Positions 14,831 to 22,991 of a stretch of DNA of 30,861 bases are shown in pieces. Where the stretch lies: positions 1-30,861 of the forward strand of contig CALFYS010000127.1 of the NCBI GenBank assembly GCA_937952245.1. Direction: 5' to 3'. This DNA is from an uncultured Alphaproteobacteria bacterium. Its GTDB lineage: Bacteria; Pseudomonadota; Alphaproteobacteria; Puniceispirillales; UBA1172. Under the pieces are notes generated by a model that searched no databases, was not told the origin of the DNA, and was given only the letters and a program-made list of their open reading frames with translations. Positions within the stretch are counted from its first letter, which is position 1. Every line of letters begins with the position of its first letter. The position numbers and the translations under genes were made by a program.

Positions 14831-15841
14831 ATGACTGATTTTCAAAAACAAAAAGAACTGGTTTATAATTTCTATAAAGCCCTTGATCTGACCAACAGCG
14901 ATGATTGCGCTGACCTTCTTCAACATACTGTCAGCGATGATTATCATTGGCGGGGGTTTCATCCGTTTAACGAATTGCACGGGGCAGAAGCCGTCGCGAC
15001 TGAATTTTGGGCGCCATTGAAAACAGCGCTGACATCCATGCAACGCCGCCTTGATATTTTCATGGCAGGAGAAAACACGCTTGACGGTGACGATGGCGTT
15101 TGGGTTATCTCTATGGGGCATCTGATGGGGCTTTTTGATCAGCCGTGGTTGGGCATTGCCCCCACCGGCAAGATCGCCATGTTGCGCTATGCTGAATTCA
15201 ACCGTGTTGTTGATGGCAAGATTGCCGAAACCGCCATGTATTTTGATATTCCGCATTTAATGATGCAAGCAGGGCTGAACCCTTTCCCGCCCCAGACCGG
15301 CGCGCATATGATTCAACCTGGCCCTATGACCCATGATGGGGTGATGCTGGAAAACCAGCCGCCAGAAGAAGGCCATAAAACCATCGCCGCCATTGATTAC
15401 ATGGTCAATGACATCAAAACATGGAAAGGCGGCAGAGAAGAACCCTTGGTCGAGGAGCTTCGCCGCAGTTGGAATGAAGATATGGTCTGGTGGGGGCCTG
15501 CTGGTATCGGCGCGACCTTCACCATTGAACGCTATGCGGAACAACATTCAGGCCCGTTCCGCGCAGGCTTTAAGGATCGTATTTTTAACGGCCATATCGC
15601 CCGTGTCGCCGAAGGGCATTACGGCGGGTTTTTTGGCTGGCCTAACCTGACCTTAACCCCAACCGGCGGTTTCATGGGTATGCCCGCAAGCGATAAGCCC
15701 GGCGATATGCGGGTGATTGATCTCTATCGCCGTGATGGGGATAAGCTCACCGAAAATTGGATCTTCATTGATTTGTTGCATTTCTGGCTTCAGCAAGGTG
15801 TTGATATTCTTGACCGCATGGCAAAGGTGCCGCGCACATGA
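14831..15841 (+). CDS. Two-domain SnoaL-like (NTF2-fold) protein, divergent
   Basis: The product is 336 residues from the ATG at 14831. A longer frame from a TTG at 14741 is rejected because it would begin within the operator, and its extra residues look non-coding. Unit 1 (about 5-145) has GIAPTGKIAMLRYAEFNRV (108-126) and DIPHLMMQ. Unit 2 (about 185-325) has WWGPAGIG (220-227), MRVIDLYRRDGDKLTENW (293-310) and QQGVDILDRM. These blocks match the 349-residue paralogue on the other strand, so the two are related along their whole length. The gene is transcribed away from the shared control region and is coupled by ATGA to the amidohydrolase gene. It probably acts in the same pathway as the leftward operon; its reaction is unknown. 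Confidence 0.82.
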   Translation: MTDFQKQKELVYNFYKALDLTNSDDCADLLQHTVSDDYHWRGFHPFNELHGAEAVATEFWAPLKTALTSMQRRLDIFMAGENTLDGDDGVWVISMGHLMGLFDQPWLGIAPTGKIAMLRYAEFNRVVDGKIAETAMYFDIPHLMMQAGLNPFPPQTGAHMIQPGPMTHDGVMLENQPPEEGHKTIAAIDYMVNDIKTWKGGREEPLVEELRRSWNEDMVWWGPAGIGATFTIERYAEQHSGPFRAGFKDRIFNGHIARVAEGHYGGFFGWPNLTLTPTGGFMGMPASDKPGDMRVIDLYRRDGDKLTENWIFIDLLHFWLQQGVDILDRMAKVPRT

Positions 15842-16710
15842 TCGACGCCCATCACCATCTTTGGGATTTATCGGCGGTGCATTACCCATGGTTGATGGCC
15901 AAAGGCGAAAAACGTTTTTTTGGTGATCCCGCGCCCATCCAACGTGATTTTTCGATTGATGAATTTCGCGCCATGGCCGCCGCCGAAGGGTTTAAAGGTT
16001 CGGTTCATATTCAAGTCGGGGCGGAAAGCGGATGGGCCGAAGCCGCTTGGGTCGATCAGCAAGCCCAAGCCAATCCTGACTGGCCTTTGGTGCAAGTGGC
16101 GTTTGCCGATTTAACCGCCCCTGATCTGGATCAAACCCTTGATCAATTGCAGCAATTGGATTCCATCAGGGGGATCCGGCAAATCGTTGGCCGCGCCCCC
16201 GAAGAAGATGCCCAAACAGGCACGAACACGCTGATCAACAACCCTGCTTTTGGCGAAGGACTGGCAGAATTATCACGCCGTGGGTTGAGCTTTGATTTGC
16301 AACTTATCCCAGAATTTATGGCTGATATGGCTGATGTGCTGGCCAAGACACCGGATCTAAACGTCGCGCTTTGCCACGCGGGAAGCCCCTATGACCGCAG
16401 CGCAAAAGGCATCGCGCAATGGCAGGATCAACTCAAACCTTTGGCTGAATTGCCGCAAGTCTATTGCAAGATTTCTGGCCTTGGGATGTTTGATCACCAT
16501 TGGACAGAAGATCGCTTTGCCCCCATCGTGAACACCTGCCTTGAATATTTTGGGGAGACGCGCTGCATGGTGGGGTCAAACTTCCCTGTTGATTCGCTTT
16601 ATTCCGATTACAATCGATTGATGACGGCGTTTCGTCATCTTATCCCAGAAGACAGCCACGCCCATGTCTTTGGCAAAACCGCCATGACATTTTATCGGAT
16701 GGATGTTTAA
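15838..16710 (+). CDS. Amidohydrolase-superfamily TIM-barrel hydrolase (COG3618, lactonase-like)
   Basis: This 290-residue protein starts MIDAHHHLWD, giving the His5-x-His7 metal motif on strand 1 of amidohydrolases. The overall pattern fits the COG3618 branch (L-fuconolactonase, L-rhamnonolactonase, 2-pyrone-4,6-dicarboxylate lactonase). Supporting blocks are SIRGIRQIVGRAP, VALCHAGSPYDRS, VYCKISGLGMFDHHW and the C-terminal MVGSNFPVDSLYSDY, where the Asp would be the last catalytic residue. The family hydrolyses sugar lactones or pyrone lactones. The start overlaps the SnoaL-like stop by four bases. A lactone formed after HisD-type or SnoaL-type chemistry would be a natural substrate, but that is inference. 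The TAA stop is immediately followed by the TTA of the opposite-strand cupin gene, so the two genes meet with no spacer or obvious terminator. Confidence 0.85.
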   Translation: MIDAHHHLWDLSAVHYPWLMAKGEKRFFGDPAPIQRDFSIDEFRAMAAAEGFKGSVHIQVGAESGWAEAAWVDQQAQANPDWPLVQVAFADLTAPDLDQTLDQLQQLDSIRGIRQIVGRAPEEDAQTGTNTLINNPAFGEGLAELSRRGLSFDLQLIPEFMADMADVLAKTPDLNVALCHAGSPYDRSAKGIAQWQDQLKPLAELPQVYCKISGLGMFDHHWTEDRFAPIVNTCLEYFGETRCMVGSNFPVDSLYSDYNRLMTAFRHLIPEDSHAHVFGKTAMTFYRMDV

Positions 16711-17226
16711 TTAACGGTCAATCAGCCGATTATAATTATCCTCGGTGAAGGGCAATTCTTTACCGGCATCAACATCAAAAATAGACCGTTCTACCGTTGT
16801 TAAAGCCCCTAGATAAACGTGCAAGGCTTCTGATGGAATGGTGCTGGTGCAGGTCACGCCATGGATGGCATCACGCTGAATTTGCACCACCTCTCCTGCG
16901 GGGATGGACGTGCTGGAATGAAACACCGGCAAATTTTGGTCATCACGATCATAGAGGTCATTGCGCTCCGTGCCTTGATAAACGCCAATGGTGGCCGACA
17001 TCTGATGATCATGCGGCGGCACCACCGCCCCCGGCTGAAACCGGCAAAACCAGATGGATATGCTGTCATCTTCAAACAGAATAACATCATCTTCGGCGTA
17101 ATCCGGCATGGCGGCTTTCGCCTGTTCCGGATGGCGGACAAAATGCGCCAATAAGGCTTTCACCTTGGCTTCGGCATCTTCTGTTTGCGCGGCTGATTTC
17201 AAATCAGCGATCAAGTTATCAATCAT
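16711..17226 (-). CDS. Cysteine dioxygenase-like cupin
   Basis: This 171-residue single-cupin protein has PPHDHQMSATIGVYQGTE (70-87), giving His72, His74 and Glu87, and IHGVTC, giving His122. CDO-type thiol dioxygenases use a three-His iron site and a similar PxHDH start. A ligand-position glutamate like Glu87 would instead resemble standard cupins, so an exact enzyme name is not safe. The leading helical stretch (1-45) is also CDO-like. Candidates are thiol dioxygenase or another metal-dependent oxygenase. GGGGGGAG precedes the ATG. It is the last gene of the Hyu operon, 66 bases after the KPHMT-like gene. No signal peptide is present. Confidence 0.7.
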   Translation of the reverse strand: MIDNLIADLKSAAQTEDAEAKVKALLAHFVRHPEQAKAAMPDYAEDDVILFEDDSISIWFCRFQPGAVVPPHDHQMSATIGVYQGTERNDLYDRDDQNLPVFHSSTSIPAGEVVQIQRDAIHGVTCTSTIPSEALHVYLGALTTVERSIFDVDAGKELPFTEDNYNRLIDR

Positions 17227-17292
17227 GTCTCCCCCCTTAATTATCCGCTGTTGATGAACAGATGATTTGCCTGTCTTGGCTTTTGCCGCCTT

Positions 17293-18141
17293 TTATTGAT
17301 GGGTGGATGTCCATCCTTCAAGCGCGTCTAAGAATTTTTCTTTTTCGCCGTCATGCATCCCGATATTGGTTGAGGCATAAGGGAAATTTTTCGCCGTAAC
17401 CTCTTGATGGAATGCCCCAAGGGCCGCCACCCGTTCATCGTGGATTTGCTGATGCAACCGCCCAACATTACCAAAAGCATAAGCGTGTTTCGGCGGCTTG
17501 TCTTCTTCGCTGGCCTCGCCACAAATATCGGCAACAAAACTCATGATGACATCACCAGCTTTGCCGGACCCTAATGAAAAGGTGACGATTGAGGTTTTGG
17601 TATTAACCGCTTCCAACACTTCTTCGGCGATACATTCGGCTTCCACCGCCACAACGCCCGCGTCTTCCATGCGCTTTAGCGTTTCAAAGATTTGCATGGC
17701 TTCTTCGGCGTTCCGTCCAAAGCCGCGCAACCCGCCGCAATAATGGCTAAAGGTCGGGATCAAGCCGATATGGCTTTGCACGGGAATGCCTTCATTGGAT
17801 AGCATTTCCATGGCATCATAAGACCGCAACGTGTAATAGAGATCGCCGCCTTTTCGCATCATCTCAAAGGCATGGGCTAAGATTTCTTCGTTTGATCCAA
17901 ATTGCGCCCATGAACTGCCGACACCGGTAAAATGATGGGGGGCGACACGGCGGACATCTTCAATCTGATCACCGCCCACCACAAAGAGATCAATTCCAGC
18001 TTCAACACAAGCCAAAACCTCATCATTATTGGCGGGGTTCGCCATGCTAAGAGTTTGCCCTGTGCCTTTCAACGCTTGCAGATCAGCGATGGTGTAATTT
18101 CGTGTTGCGGGGTTACGGCTGAAATCATAAATACGCTTCAT
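17293..18141 (-). CDS. Ketopantoate hydroxymethyltransferase (PanB)-like TIM-barrel protein
   Basis: This 282-residue protein belongs by pattern to the PEP mutase/isocitrate lyase/KPHMT superfamily, nearest to KPHMT. GIPVQSHIGLIPT (118-130) corresponds to the IPV-GHIGLTPQ block, GGLRGFGRNAEEA to GGFKVQGR. VAVEAECIAEEVLEAVNTKTS (164-184) corresponds to the LECVP region containing the catalytic Glu (here Glu169), and IVTFSLGSGKAGDVIM to the IGIGAG block. The usual metal-binding GDSLGM and D-PF segments are not clearly conserved, and the part between them is shorter. True ketopantoate synthesis is therefore doubtful. It may catalyse an aldol-type cleavage or addition on another 2-oxo acid. AAGGAAA precedes the ATG. 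It lies 30 bases after HyuB and 66 before the cupin, pointing to a shared pathway. Confidence 0.7.
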   Translation of the reverse strand: MKRIYDFSRNPATRNYTIADLQALKGTGQTLSMANPANNDEVLACVEAGIDLFVVGGDQIEDVRRVAPHHFTGVGSSWAQFGSNEEILAHAFEMMRKGGDLYYTLRSYDAMEMLSNEGIPVQSHIGLIPTFSHYCGGLRGFGRNAEEAMQIFETLKRMEDAGVVAVEAECIAEEVLEAVNTKTSIVTFSLGSGKAGDVIMSFVADICGEASEEDKPPKHAYAFGNVGRLHQQIHDERVAALGAFHQEVTAKNFPYASTNIGMHDGEKEKFLDALEGWTSTHQ

Positions 18142-18171
18142 TATCAGTTTCCTTTTATTCTTTCATCATGT

Positions 18172-19905
18172 TCAGATGGGATCACCGCGGCGGATCATGT
18201 CTTCGACTTGACGGATGTCATCATCACTTAAGCCATAAACCGTGCTGGCTGTTTCAGCGGAAATATACCCCCTGGCCAGATCACGCTTAACCAAATCAGG
18301 CGCGCGGTCTTTCGGGTTGCCATAACCGCCGCCACCGGGAAATGCCATCAACACTTTGTTGCCATGGGGGACGAATTGTTTGCCTTTGACCCGCATCACC
18401 GTGCCATCATCTTGGACAAGGGTTGTCGGCGCGCCATCACCGCCGCCACGCCGTCCACGGGCGGGGTGGTCACCGCGATCAAACATGGCTTGCAGGTCAA
18501 ATTCATGGCCTTCAATCGCGCCAATATCCATATATTGCCCCAGCCCCCCTCTTGTCTTGCCAGCACCGCCGCTGTCGGGGCGCAATTCTTTGCGCCAAAC
18601 GATCACAGGCCCAGCGTTTTCGGTGGCTTCAATCGGCATGGTCATCACCCCAGAAGGAAAGGCGGTGGCATTCAGCCCATCATGTTCAGGGCGCGCGCCT
18701 GACCCGCCTGAATTAAAGGTGAGGACTTCGGATCGGCGCGCATCGGATGGGGCGGGCGCATCACTCCGTGGCCGGAGGCTGACTTGAAAATTACACAAAC
18801 ATCCCGCGCCTTCTGCCGGCACCAACCCGGGAATAATTTGGTCAAAAGCGTTGAACACCGTATCCGGCACGAAATGACCCACGATATGCCGCAAGGCCAC
18901 AGGGGCGGGATGCAGGGCATGAACAATGGTGTTTTCTTCCGCGATGATCTCAAACGGCTCAAGGCTAGCGGCGTTATTCGGGATTTCAGGGGCAATCGCC
19001 ACTTTCAACGCATAGCAAGCATAGGCTTTGGTATAAACCAAAGGACAGTTAATGCCTTTTTTATCAACCCCTGATGTGCCGGTAAAATCGCTGATGATCT
19101 TATCATCATGGATGGAAATTTTGACTTTCAACGTGATGGGTTGATCAAAACCATCAACCGTCATCTCGCCTGAAGCCTCTTGATTGGGCAGGGCTTTGAT
19201 CCGTTCAATCGTGGCACGGCGCGAATGATCAAGAATAAATTCAGCAATATCATCAAGGGTGGCGAGGCCAAATTCCGCCATCATATCAACCAAGCGGCGG
19301 TGGCCAATGTCATTACACGTCGCCAGCGCGTAAATATCACCGATCAATTGATCCGGTTCACGGACATTGCCGCGAATAATGCGGGTCAGGGTTTCATCCA
19401 CCTCACCTTGATGGGCGAATTTCATGATGGGGATATAAAGCCCTTCTTCATAAACGCTTTGAGCATCGGCGCCAAAACCGCGCCCCCCAATATCCACAAT
19501 ATGGGCGGTGCAAGCAAAGAACCCCACCAACACCCCTTGATAAAAAGAAGGGGTCACCATGGTAATATCATGAAGATGGCCTGTGCCTTCCCATGGGTCA
19601 TTGGTGATATAGACATCACCTTCAGCCATATTCTGCCGCCCGATCCGGCGGATAAAATGCGCCACCGCGTCCGCCATGGCGTTGACATGACCGGGCGTGC
19701 CCGTAACCGCTTGTGCCAGCATTTTGCCATCGGCGCTATAGACGCCAGCGGATAAATCACCCGCCTCCCTAACGGAAGTTGAAAACGCTGTCCGCACCAA
19801 GGCTTGGGCTTGTTCTTCGACAATGGAAATCAAGCGATTCCACATCACCTGACAAGCGACGGTTGATGGCTTTCCTGAAGGGGTCATGCTCGGTGTTGTT
19901 GTCAT
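18172..19905 (-). CDS. Hydantoinase/oxoprolinase subunit B (HyuB family)
   Basis: The product is 577 residues from the ATG at 19905. AAAGGAG precedes it, and the start overlaps the HyuA stop by ATGA; an in-frame extension to 19953 lies inside HyuA and is rejected. Family marks are SIVEEQAQALVRTAFSTSVRE near the N-terminus, GTPGHVNAMADAV, GDVYITNDPWEGTGHLHDITMV, SDFTGTSGVDKKGINCPLVYTKAYACYAL, and the glycine-rich end VLMAFPGGGGYGNPKDR. HyuA/HyuB heteromers perform ATP-dependent hydrolysis of cyclic amides such as N-methylhydantoin and 5-oxoproline; acetone and acetophenone carboxylases are relatives. No third, small carboxylase subunit is seen here, which favours the hydantoinase/oxoprolinase type. 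The specific substrate is unknown. Confidence 0.9.
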   Translation of the reverse strand: MTTTPSMTPSGKPSTVACQVMWNRLISIVEEQAQALVRTAFSTSVREAGDLSAGVYSADGKMLAQAVTGTPGHVNAMADAVAHFIRRIGRQNMAEGDVYITNDPWEGTGHLHDITMVTPSFYQGVLVGFFACTAHIVDIGGRGFGADAQSVYEEGLYIPIMKFAHQGEVDETLTRIIRGNVREPDQLIGDIYALATCNDIGHRRLVDMMAEFGLATLDDIAEFILDHSRRATIERIKALPNQEASGEMTVDGFDQPITLKVKISIHDDKIISDFTGTSGVDKKGINCPLVYTKAYACYALKVAIAPEIPNNAASLEPFEIIAEENTIVHALHPAPVALRHIVGHFVPDTVFNAFDQIIPGLVPAEGAGCLCNFQVSLRPRSDAPAPSDARRSEVLTFNSGGSGARPEHDGLNATAFPSGVMTMPIEATENAGPVIVWRKELRPDSGGAGKTRGGLGQYMDIGAIEGHEFDLQAMFDRGDHPARGRRGGGDGAPTTLVQDDGTVMRVKGKQFVPHGNKVLMAFPGGGGYGNPKDRAPDLVKRDLARGYISAETASTVYGLSDDDIRQVEDMIRRGDPI

Positions 19906-21989
19906 GATACGTCTCCTTTCAGCGTCACATCTATACAGCCATCTTCCTGACAAAGGGCGGTGCGGCTGGCAGGGATGATGATGGTGGTTTCATCTTCGGT
20001 GATCGCCGCCGGACCATGGATAAACTGCCCTTTGGGCATATCCGCGCGCGCCACCAAATCACTGTCCTGAAACCCGGCTGATGCCGCGTCAAAAATCGGG
20101 CGTTTGCCATAGGATGGCGCTTCATCTTGCATGGTTAATGGCTCAAGGGGCGTGACGTCTTCAGGCGGAGTGGTGGCATTAACCGACCAAACCGTAATCT
20201 CAATATCCATGCCCGCCACGGGACGGCCGAATAATTTTGTGTAATCTTCTTCAAAGCGTTTTTCAAACACCGCCACATCCGGTGACATGGCTTGGTCTTC
20301 CGATAACGCGATGGGGATTTCCCAACCTTGGCCTTTATACCGCATATAGACTTTGAACTCATGAAGGATGGGGCTTTCAGCATCACAACTGCGGACAAAG
20401 GCGGTGGCTTCTTCTTTCAGATCCGTCAATAAGTCTTTGACGGGCGCGGGGTCAAAATCGCTTAACCGCACATAGACCGAACGATTGGCCTCAAACGAAT
20501 AGGGCGCGCGTAAAAACCCGATGGCGGAACCAACCCCTGCCCCCGGCGGCACCAACAAGCGATCCACCCCAAGCTTTTCACAAAGCCGGGCGGCGTGAAG
20601 CGGAGCCGCCCCACCAAAAGCGATCATCGTGTATTGGCTTAAATCTTCGCCATTTTCCACGGCATGAACCCGGGCGGCATTGGCCATGTTTTCATCCACC
20701 ACTTCCGCCACGCCAAACGCTTGTTCATCAGCCGGCATATCAAGGGGCGTGCCGATATGCGCGTCTAGAGCGTGTTGCGATTGTTCAGGATAAAGTTTGA
20801 TCGACCCGCCAGCAAAATGATCCGGGTCTAATTTGCCCATCATCAAATCCGCGTCGGTCACCGCTGGCCGTTCGCCGCCACGACCATAACACGCCGGACC
20901 AGGTTCAGACCCAGCGCTTTCAGGCCCGACCCTGATCTGCCGCAAGTTATCAACATGGGCAAGAGAGCCGCCGCCCGCGCCAATTTCAACCATATCAATC
21001 ACCGGAATGGAAATGGGCATCCCGGAGCCTTTTTTAAACCGATAGGTTCGCGCCACTTCAAACACCCGTGATGTTTTCGGCGTTTTGTTTTTAATCAAGC
21101 AAATCTTGGCGGTCGTCCCCCCCATATCAAAGCTCAAGACTTTATCAAGGTTATACCGTGCCGCGATATGGGCGGCGAAAACAGCCCCGCCCGCGGGCCC
21201 TGATTCCACCAAGCGAACGGGGAATGCGGCGGCGGATTCAATTGAAATAATCCCCCCGCCTGAATGCATCAGGAAAATCCGCCCCATAATGCCTTCAGCC
21301 TGCATCCGGCCTTCGAGCCGCCCCAAATAAGACGCCATCAACGGCTTGATATAGGCATTGGCCACCACCGTGTTAAAGCGTTCATATTCGCGCATCTGGG
21401 GGCTGACTTCGGATGAAATCGACACCGCGACATGGGGCAGTTTTTCTTGCAGGCGATCACGGATCATCTGTTCATGATCAGGATAGATATAGGAATGGAT
21501 CAAACCGATGGCGACGGATTCATAGCCGCGCTCACCAATCGCGTTGATGACTTGATCAACCTCTTCCATATCAAGGGGGATCAGCACATCGCGCCGCACA
21601 TTAACCCGTTCAGTGACGGTAAATCGCGATTGCCGCGGCAATAAAGGTTCCGGCAAATTCAAGTTCAAATCATATTGTTCAAACCTGCTTTCGGTGCGCA
21701 TTTCAATGACATCGCGGAAACCTTCGGTGGTGATGAGTGCTGTTTTCGCCCCTCGCCTTTCGATCAGCGCGTTGGTCGCCAGCGTCGTGCCATGGATCAC
21801 TTGGCCGATGGCCGAAGGCGCGATCCCGGCTTTCGCGCAAACCTGTTTCATGCCGTCGATAATCGCATCTTCAGGGGCGGCATAGGTGGTCAGAACTTTG
21901 GTGGAAAAACTTTTGCCATGGGCTTCCAACACGACATCGGTGAATGTCCCGCCAATATCCACGCCCAACCGCACTTGATGTTCTGTCAT
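19902..21989 (-). CDS. Hydantoinase/oxoprolinase subunit A (HyuA family)
   Basis: The 695-residue protein begins MTEHQVRLGVDIGGTFTDVV, the ASKHA-fold phosphate-1 loop of HyuA. It then has HGTTLATNALIERRG, LIHSYIYPDHE, EVSPQMREYERFNTVVANAYIKP, VESGPAGGAVFAAH and VLSFDMGGTTAKICLI, the second ATP-site motif. Later come GPESAGSEPGPACYGRGG and the C-terminal AFGGAAPLHAARLCEKLGVDRLLVP. These are full-length HyuA signatures without gaps. It should bind ATP and phosphorylate the cyclic amide or carbonyl substrate processed with HyuB. The ribosome site is weak (TAGGGTAGG close to the ATG). It is the first gene of a four-gene minus-strand operon, with a candidate promoter 52-80 bases upstream. Confidence 0.92.
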   Translation of the reverse strand: MTEHQVRLGVDIGGTFTDVVLEAHGKSFSTKVLTTYAAPEDAIIDGMKQVCAKAGIAPSAIGQVIHGTTLATNALIERRGAKTALITTEGFRDVIEMRTESRFEQYDLNLNLPEPLLPRQSRFTVTERVNVRRDVLIPLDMEEVDQVINAIGERGYESVAIGLIHSYIYPDHEQMIRDRLQEKLPHVAVSISSEVSPQMREYERFNTVVANAYIKPLMASYLGRLEGRMQAEGIMGRIFLMHSGGGIISIESAAAFPVRLVESGPAGGAVFAAHIAARYNLDKVLSFDMGGTTAKICLIKNKTPKTSRVFEVARTYRFKKGSGMPISIPVIDMVEIGAGGGSLAHVDNLRQIRVGPESAGSEPGPACYGRGGERPAVTDADLMMGKLDPDHFAGGSIKLYPEQSQHALDAHIGTPLDMPADEQAFGVAEVVDENMANAARVHAVENGEDLSQYTMIAFGGAAPLHAARLCEKLGVDRLLVPPGAGVGSAIGFLRAPYSFEANRSVYVRLSDFDPAPVKDLLTDLKEEATAFVRSCDAESPILHEFKVYMRYKGQGWEIPIALSEDQAMSPDVAVFEKRFEEDYTKLFGRPVAGMDIEITVWSVNATTPPEDVTPLEPLTMQDEAPSYGKRPIFDAASAGFQDSDLVARADMPKGQFIHGPAAITEDETTIIIPASRTALCQEDGCIDVTLKGDVS

Positions 21990-22025
21990 AACCTACCCTA
22001 CGTTTCCCGAATTGAAATATTCTTC

Positions 22026-22069
22026 ATGGGTTTTTCCCATATTATTCTCACTATGCCACTGTTGGTCTA
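22026..22069 (-). promoter_or_regulatory. Candidate promoter with abutting inverted repeat upstream of hyuA-like gene
   Basis: On the minus strand TAGACC (22064-22069) and AATAAT (22041-22046) are spaced by 17 bases, giving a -35/-10 pair of moderate quality about 52 bases before the ATG. Directly beyond the -10 lies a 5-bp inverted repeat, ATGGG/CCCAT with a 5-base A/T spacer (22026-22040), which could be an operator. The arrangement resembles that of the 14739-14788 region, but the repeat is short. The remaining gap (to 22221) holds no further clear signal except a 22-codon frame noted separately. Confidence 0.35.
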
Positions 22070-22221
22070 TAGATCAAGCCATCAAATCCGAAAGGCGCAC
22101 ACAACATGACGGGGCAAAAGGCGGGGCAAATGACAGGTATTGATTACGCTTTGCAATCGATTAAGATCATTTGAAAATAATTCTTGAAGAAGCGGGGGAT
22201 GCCGCCGTTCAGGAGGGGGCC

Positions 22222-22908
22222 ATGCCCGTAAAATCGAAACCTTATCAACCGGTGGCTTTGCCTGATCATCATCACGTTGCGCCTGAACAATCACAGGCCC
22301 ATGCCCAAGCGTTTTTCGCCACCATGAAAACCCGCCATTCGATCCGGCAATTTGCTTCAACGGATGTGGCCGAAGAAGTGATTGAAACCGTGATCGCCAC
22401 CGCTGGCCGCGCGCCTTCAGGGGCCAATCAACAGCCTTGGCATTTCGTTGCCATCAAAAATCATGAGATGAAATCCCGCATCCGCGCCGCGGCGGAAAAA
22501 GAAGAACAAGCGTTTTACGCGGGCGGCGGCGGCGATGAATGGCTGGCCGCCCTTGAGCCGATTGGCACCGGCCCCAACAAACCGCATTTAACCGACGCGC
22601 CGTGGTTGATCGTGGTGTTTGCCCAGCGTTATGGGCTGGATGATGACGGCGAGCGGTATAAGCATTATTACGTCCCTGAAAGCGTTGGCATCGCCACGGG
22701 GATGCTGGTGACCGCGCTTCACCAATGCGGGTTAAGCTGCCTGATCCATACGCCGAACCCCATGTCTTTTTTGAATGAAATGTGCCAGCGGCCGATGAAT
22801 GAAAAGCCGGTGATGATTATCCCCGTGGGCTACCCCGCCGATGATGCCACCGTGCCAAACGCCGCTCTTCATAAAAAACCGCTTTCCAAAATAATGAGCG
22901 TTTTTTGA
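22222..22908 (+). CDS. Nitroreductase-family FMN oxidoreductase
   Basis: The product is 228 residues from the ATG at 22222, which has an ideal AGGAGG 5 bases upstream. A TTG at 22171 would extend it but has no ribosome site. FMN-phosphate contacts are seen in TRHSIRQF (37-44; Arg38, Ser40, Arg42) and in APSGANQQPWHF (64-75). YYVPESVGIATGMLVTALHQCGL and MIIPVGYPADDATVP are the other family blocks. The pattern is close to the branch containing iodotyrosine deiodinase-like and BluB-like flavoproteins, although the substrate cannot be assigned. A weak promoter may exist at 22151-22181 (TTGCAA, 19 bp, AATAAT). It stands alone or forms a loose unit with the PhyH gene 83 bases on. It should be cytoplasmic. 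Confidence 0.85.
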   Translation: MPVKSKPYQPVALPDHHHVAPEQSQAHAQAFFATMKTRHSIRQFASTDVAEEVIETVIATAGRAPSGANQQPWHFVAIKNHEMKSRIRAAAEKEEQAFYAGGGGDEWLAALEPIGTGPNKPHLTDAPWLIVVFAQRYGLDDDGERYKHYYVPESVGIATGMLVTALHQCGLSCLIHTPNPMSFLNEMCQRPMNEKPVMIIPVGYPADDATVPNAALHKKPLSKIMSVF

Positions 22909-22935
22909 TGGCATAACCCATTGATAACACCAGTT

Positions 22936-22956
22936 GCCTATTTCGTCATAATAGGC
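22936..22956. other. Hairpin between nitroreductase and PhyH genes
   Basis: Perfect 7-bp arms GCCTATT (22936-22942) and AATAGGC (22950-22956) flank a 7-base loop. No T-run follows on either strand, so it is not a convincing terminator. An operator or a mild attenuating hairpin in front of the PhyH gene (ATG at 22992, with GGAGG upstream) is possible. Confidence 0.35.
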
Positions 22957-22991
22957 TTAAAACAATAAAATCATTCCGATGGAGGCATCAC

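Noticed and set aside
19180..19755. 191-codon open frame antisense to the hyuB-like gene
   Set aside because: It is a shadow of a full-length family member; composition is explained by the opposite-strand codons.
18172..21989. Acetone/acetophenone carboxylase assignment for the HyuA/HyuB pair
   Set aside because: Acetone carboxylase needs a small third subunit and acetophenone carboxylase further subunits; neither is present beside these genes.
22171..22221. TTG start for the nitroreductase
   Set aside because: No ribosome site; AGGAGG lies 5 bases before the ATG at 22222.
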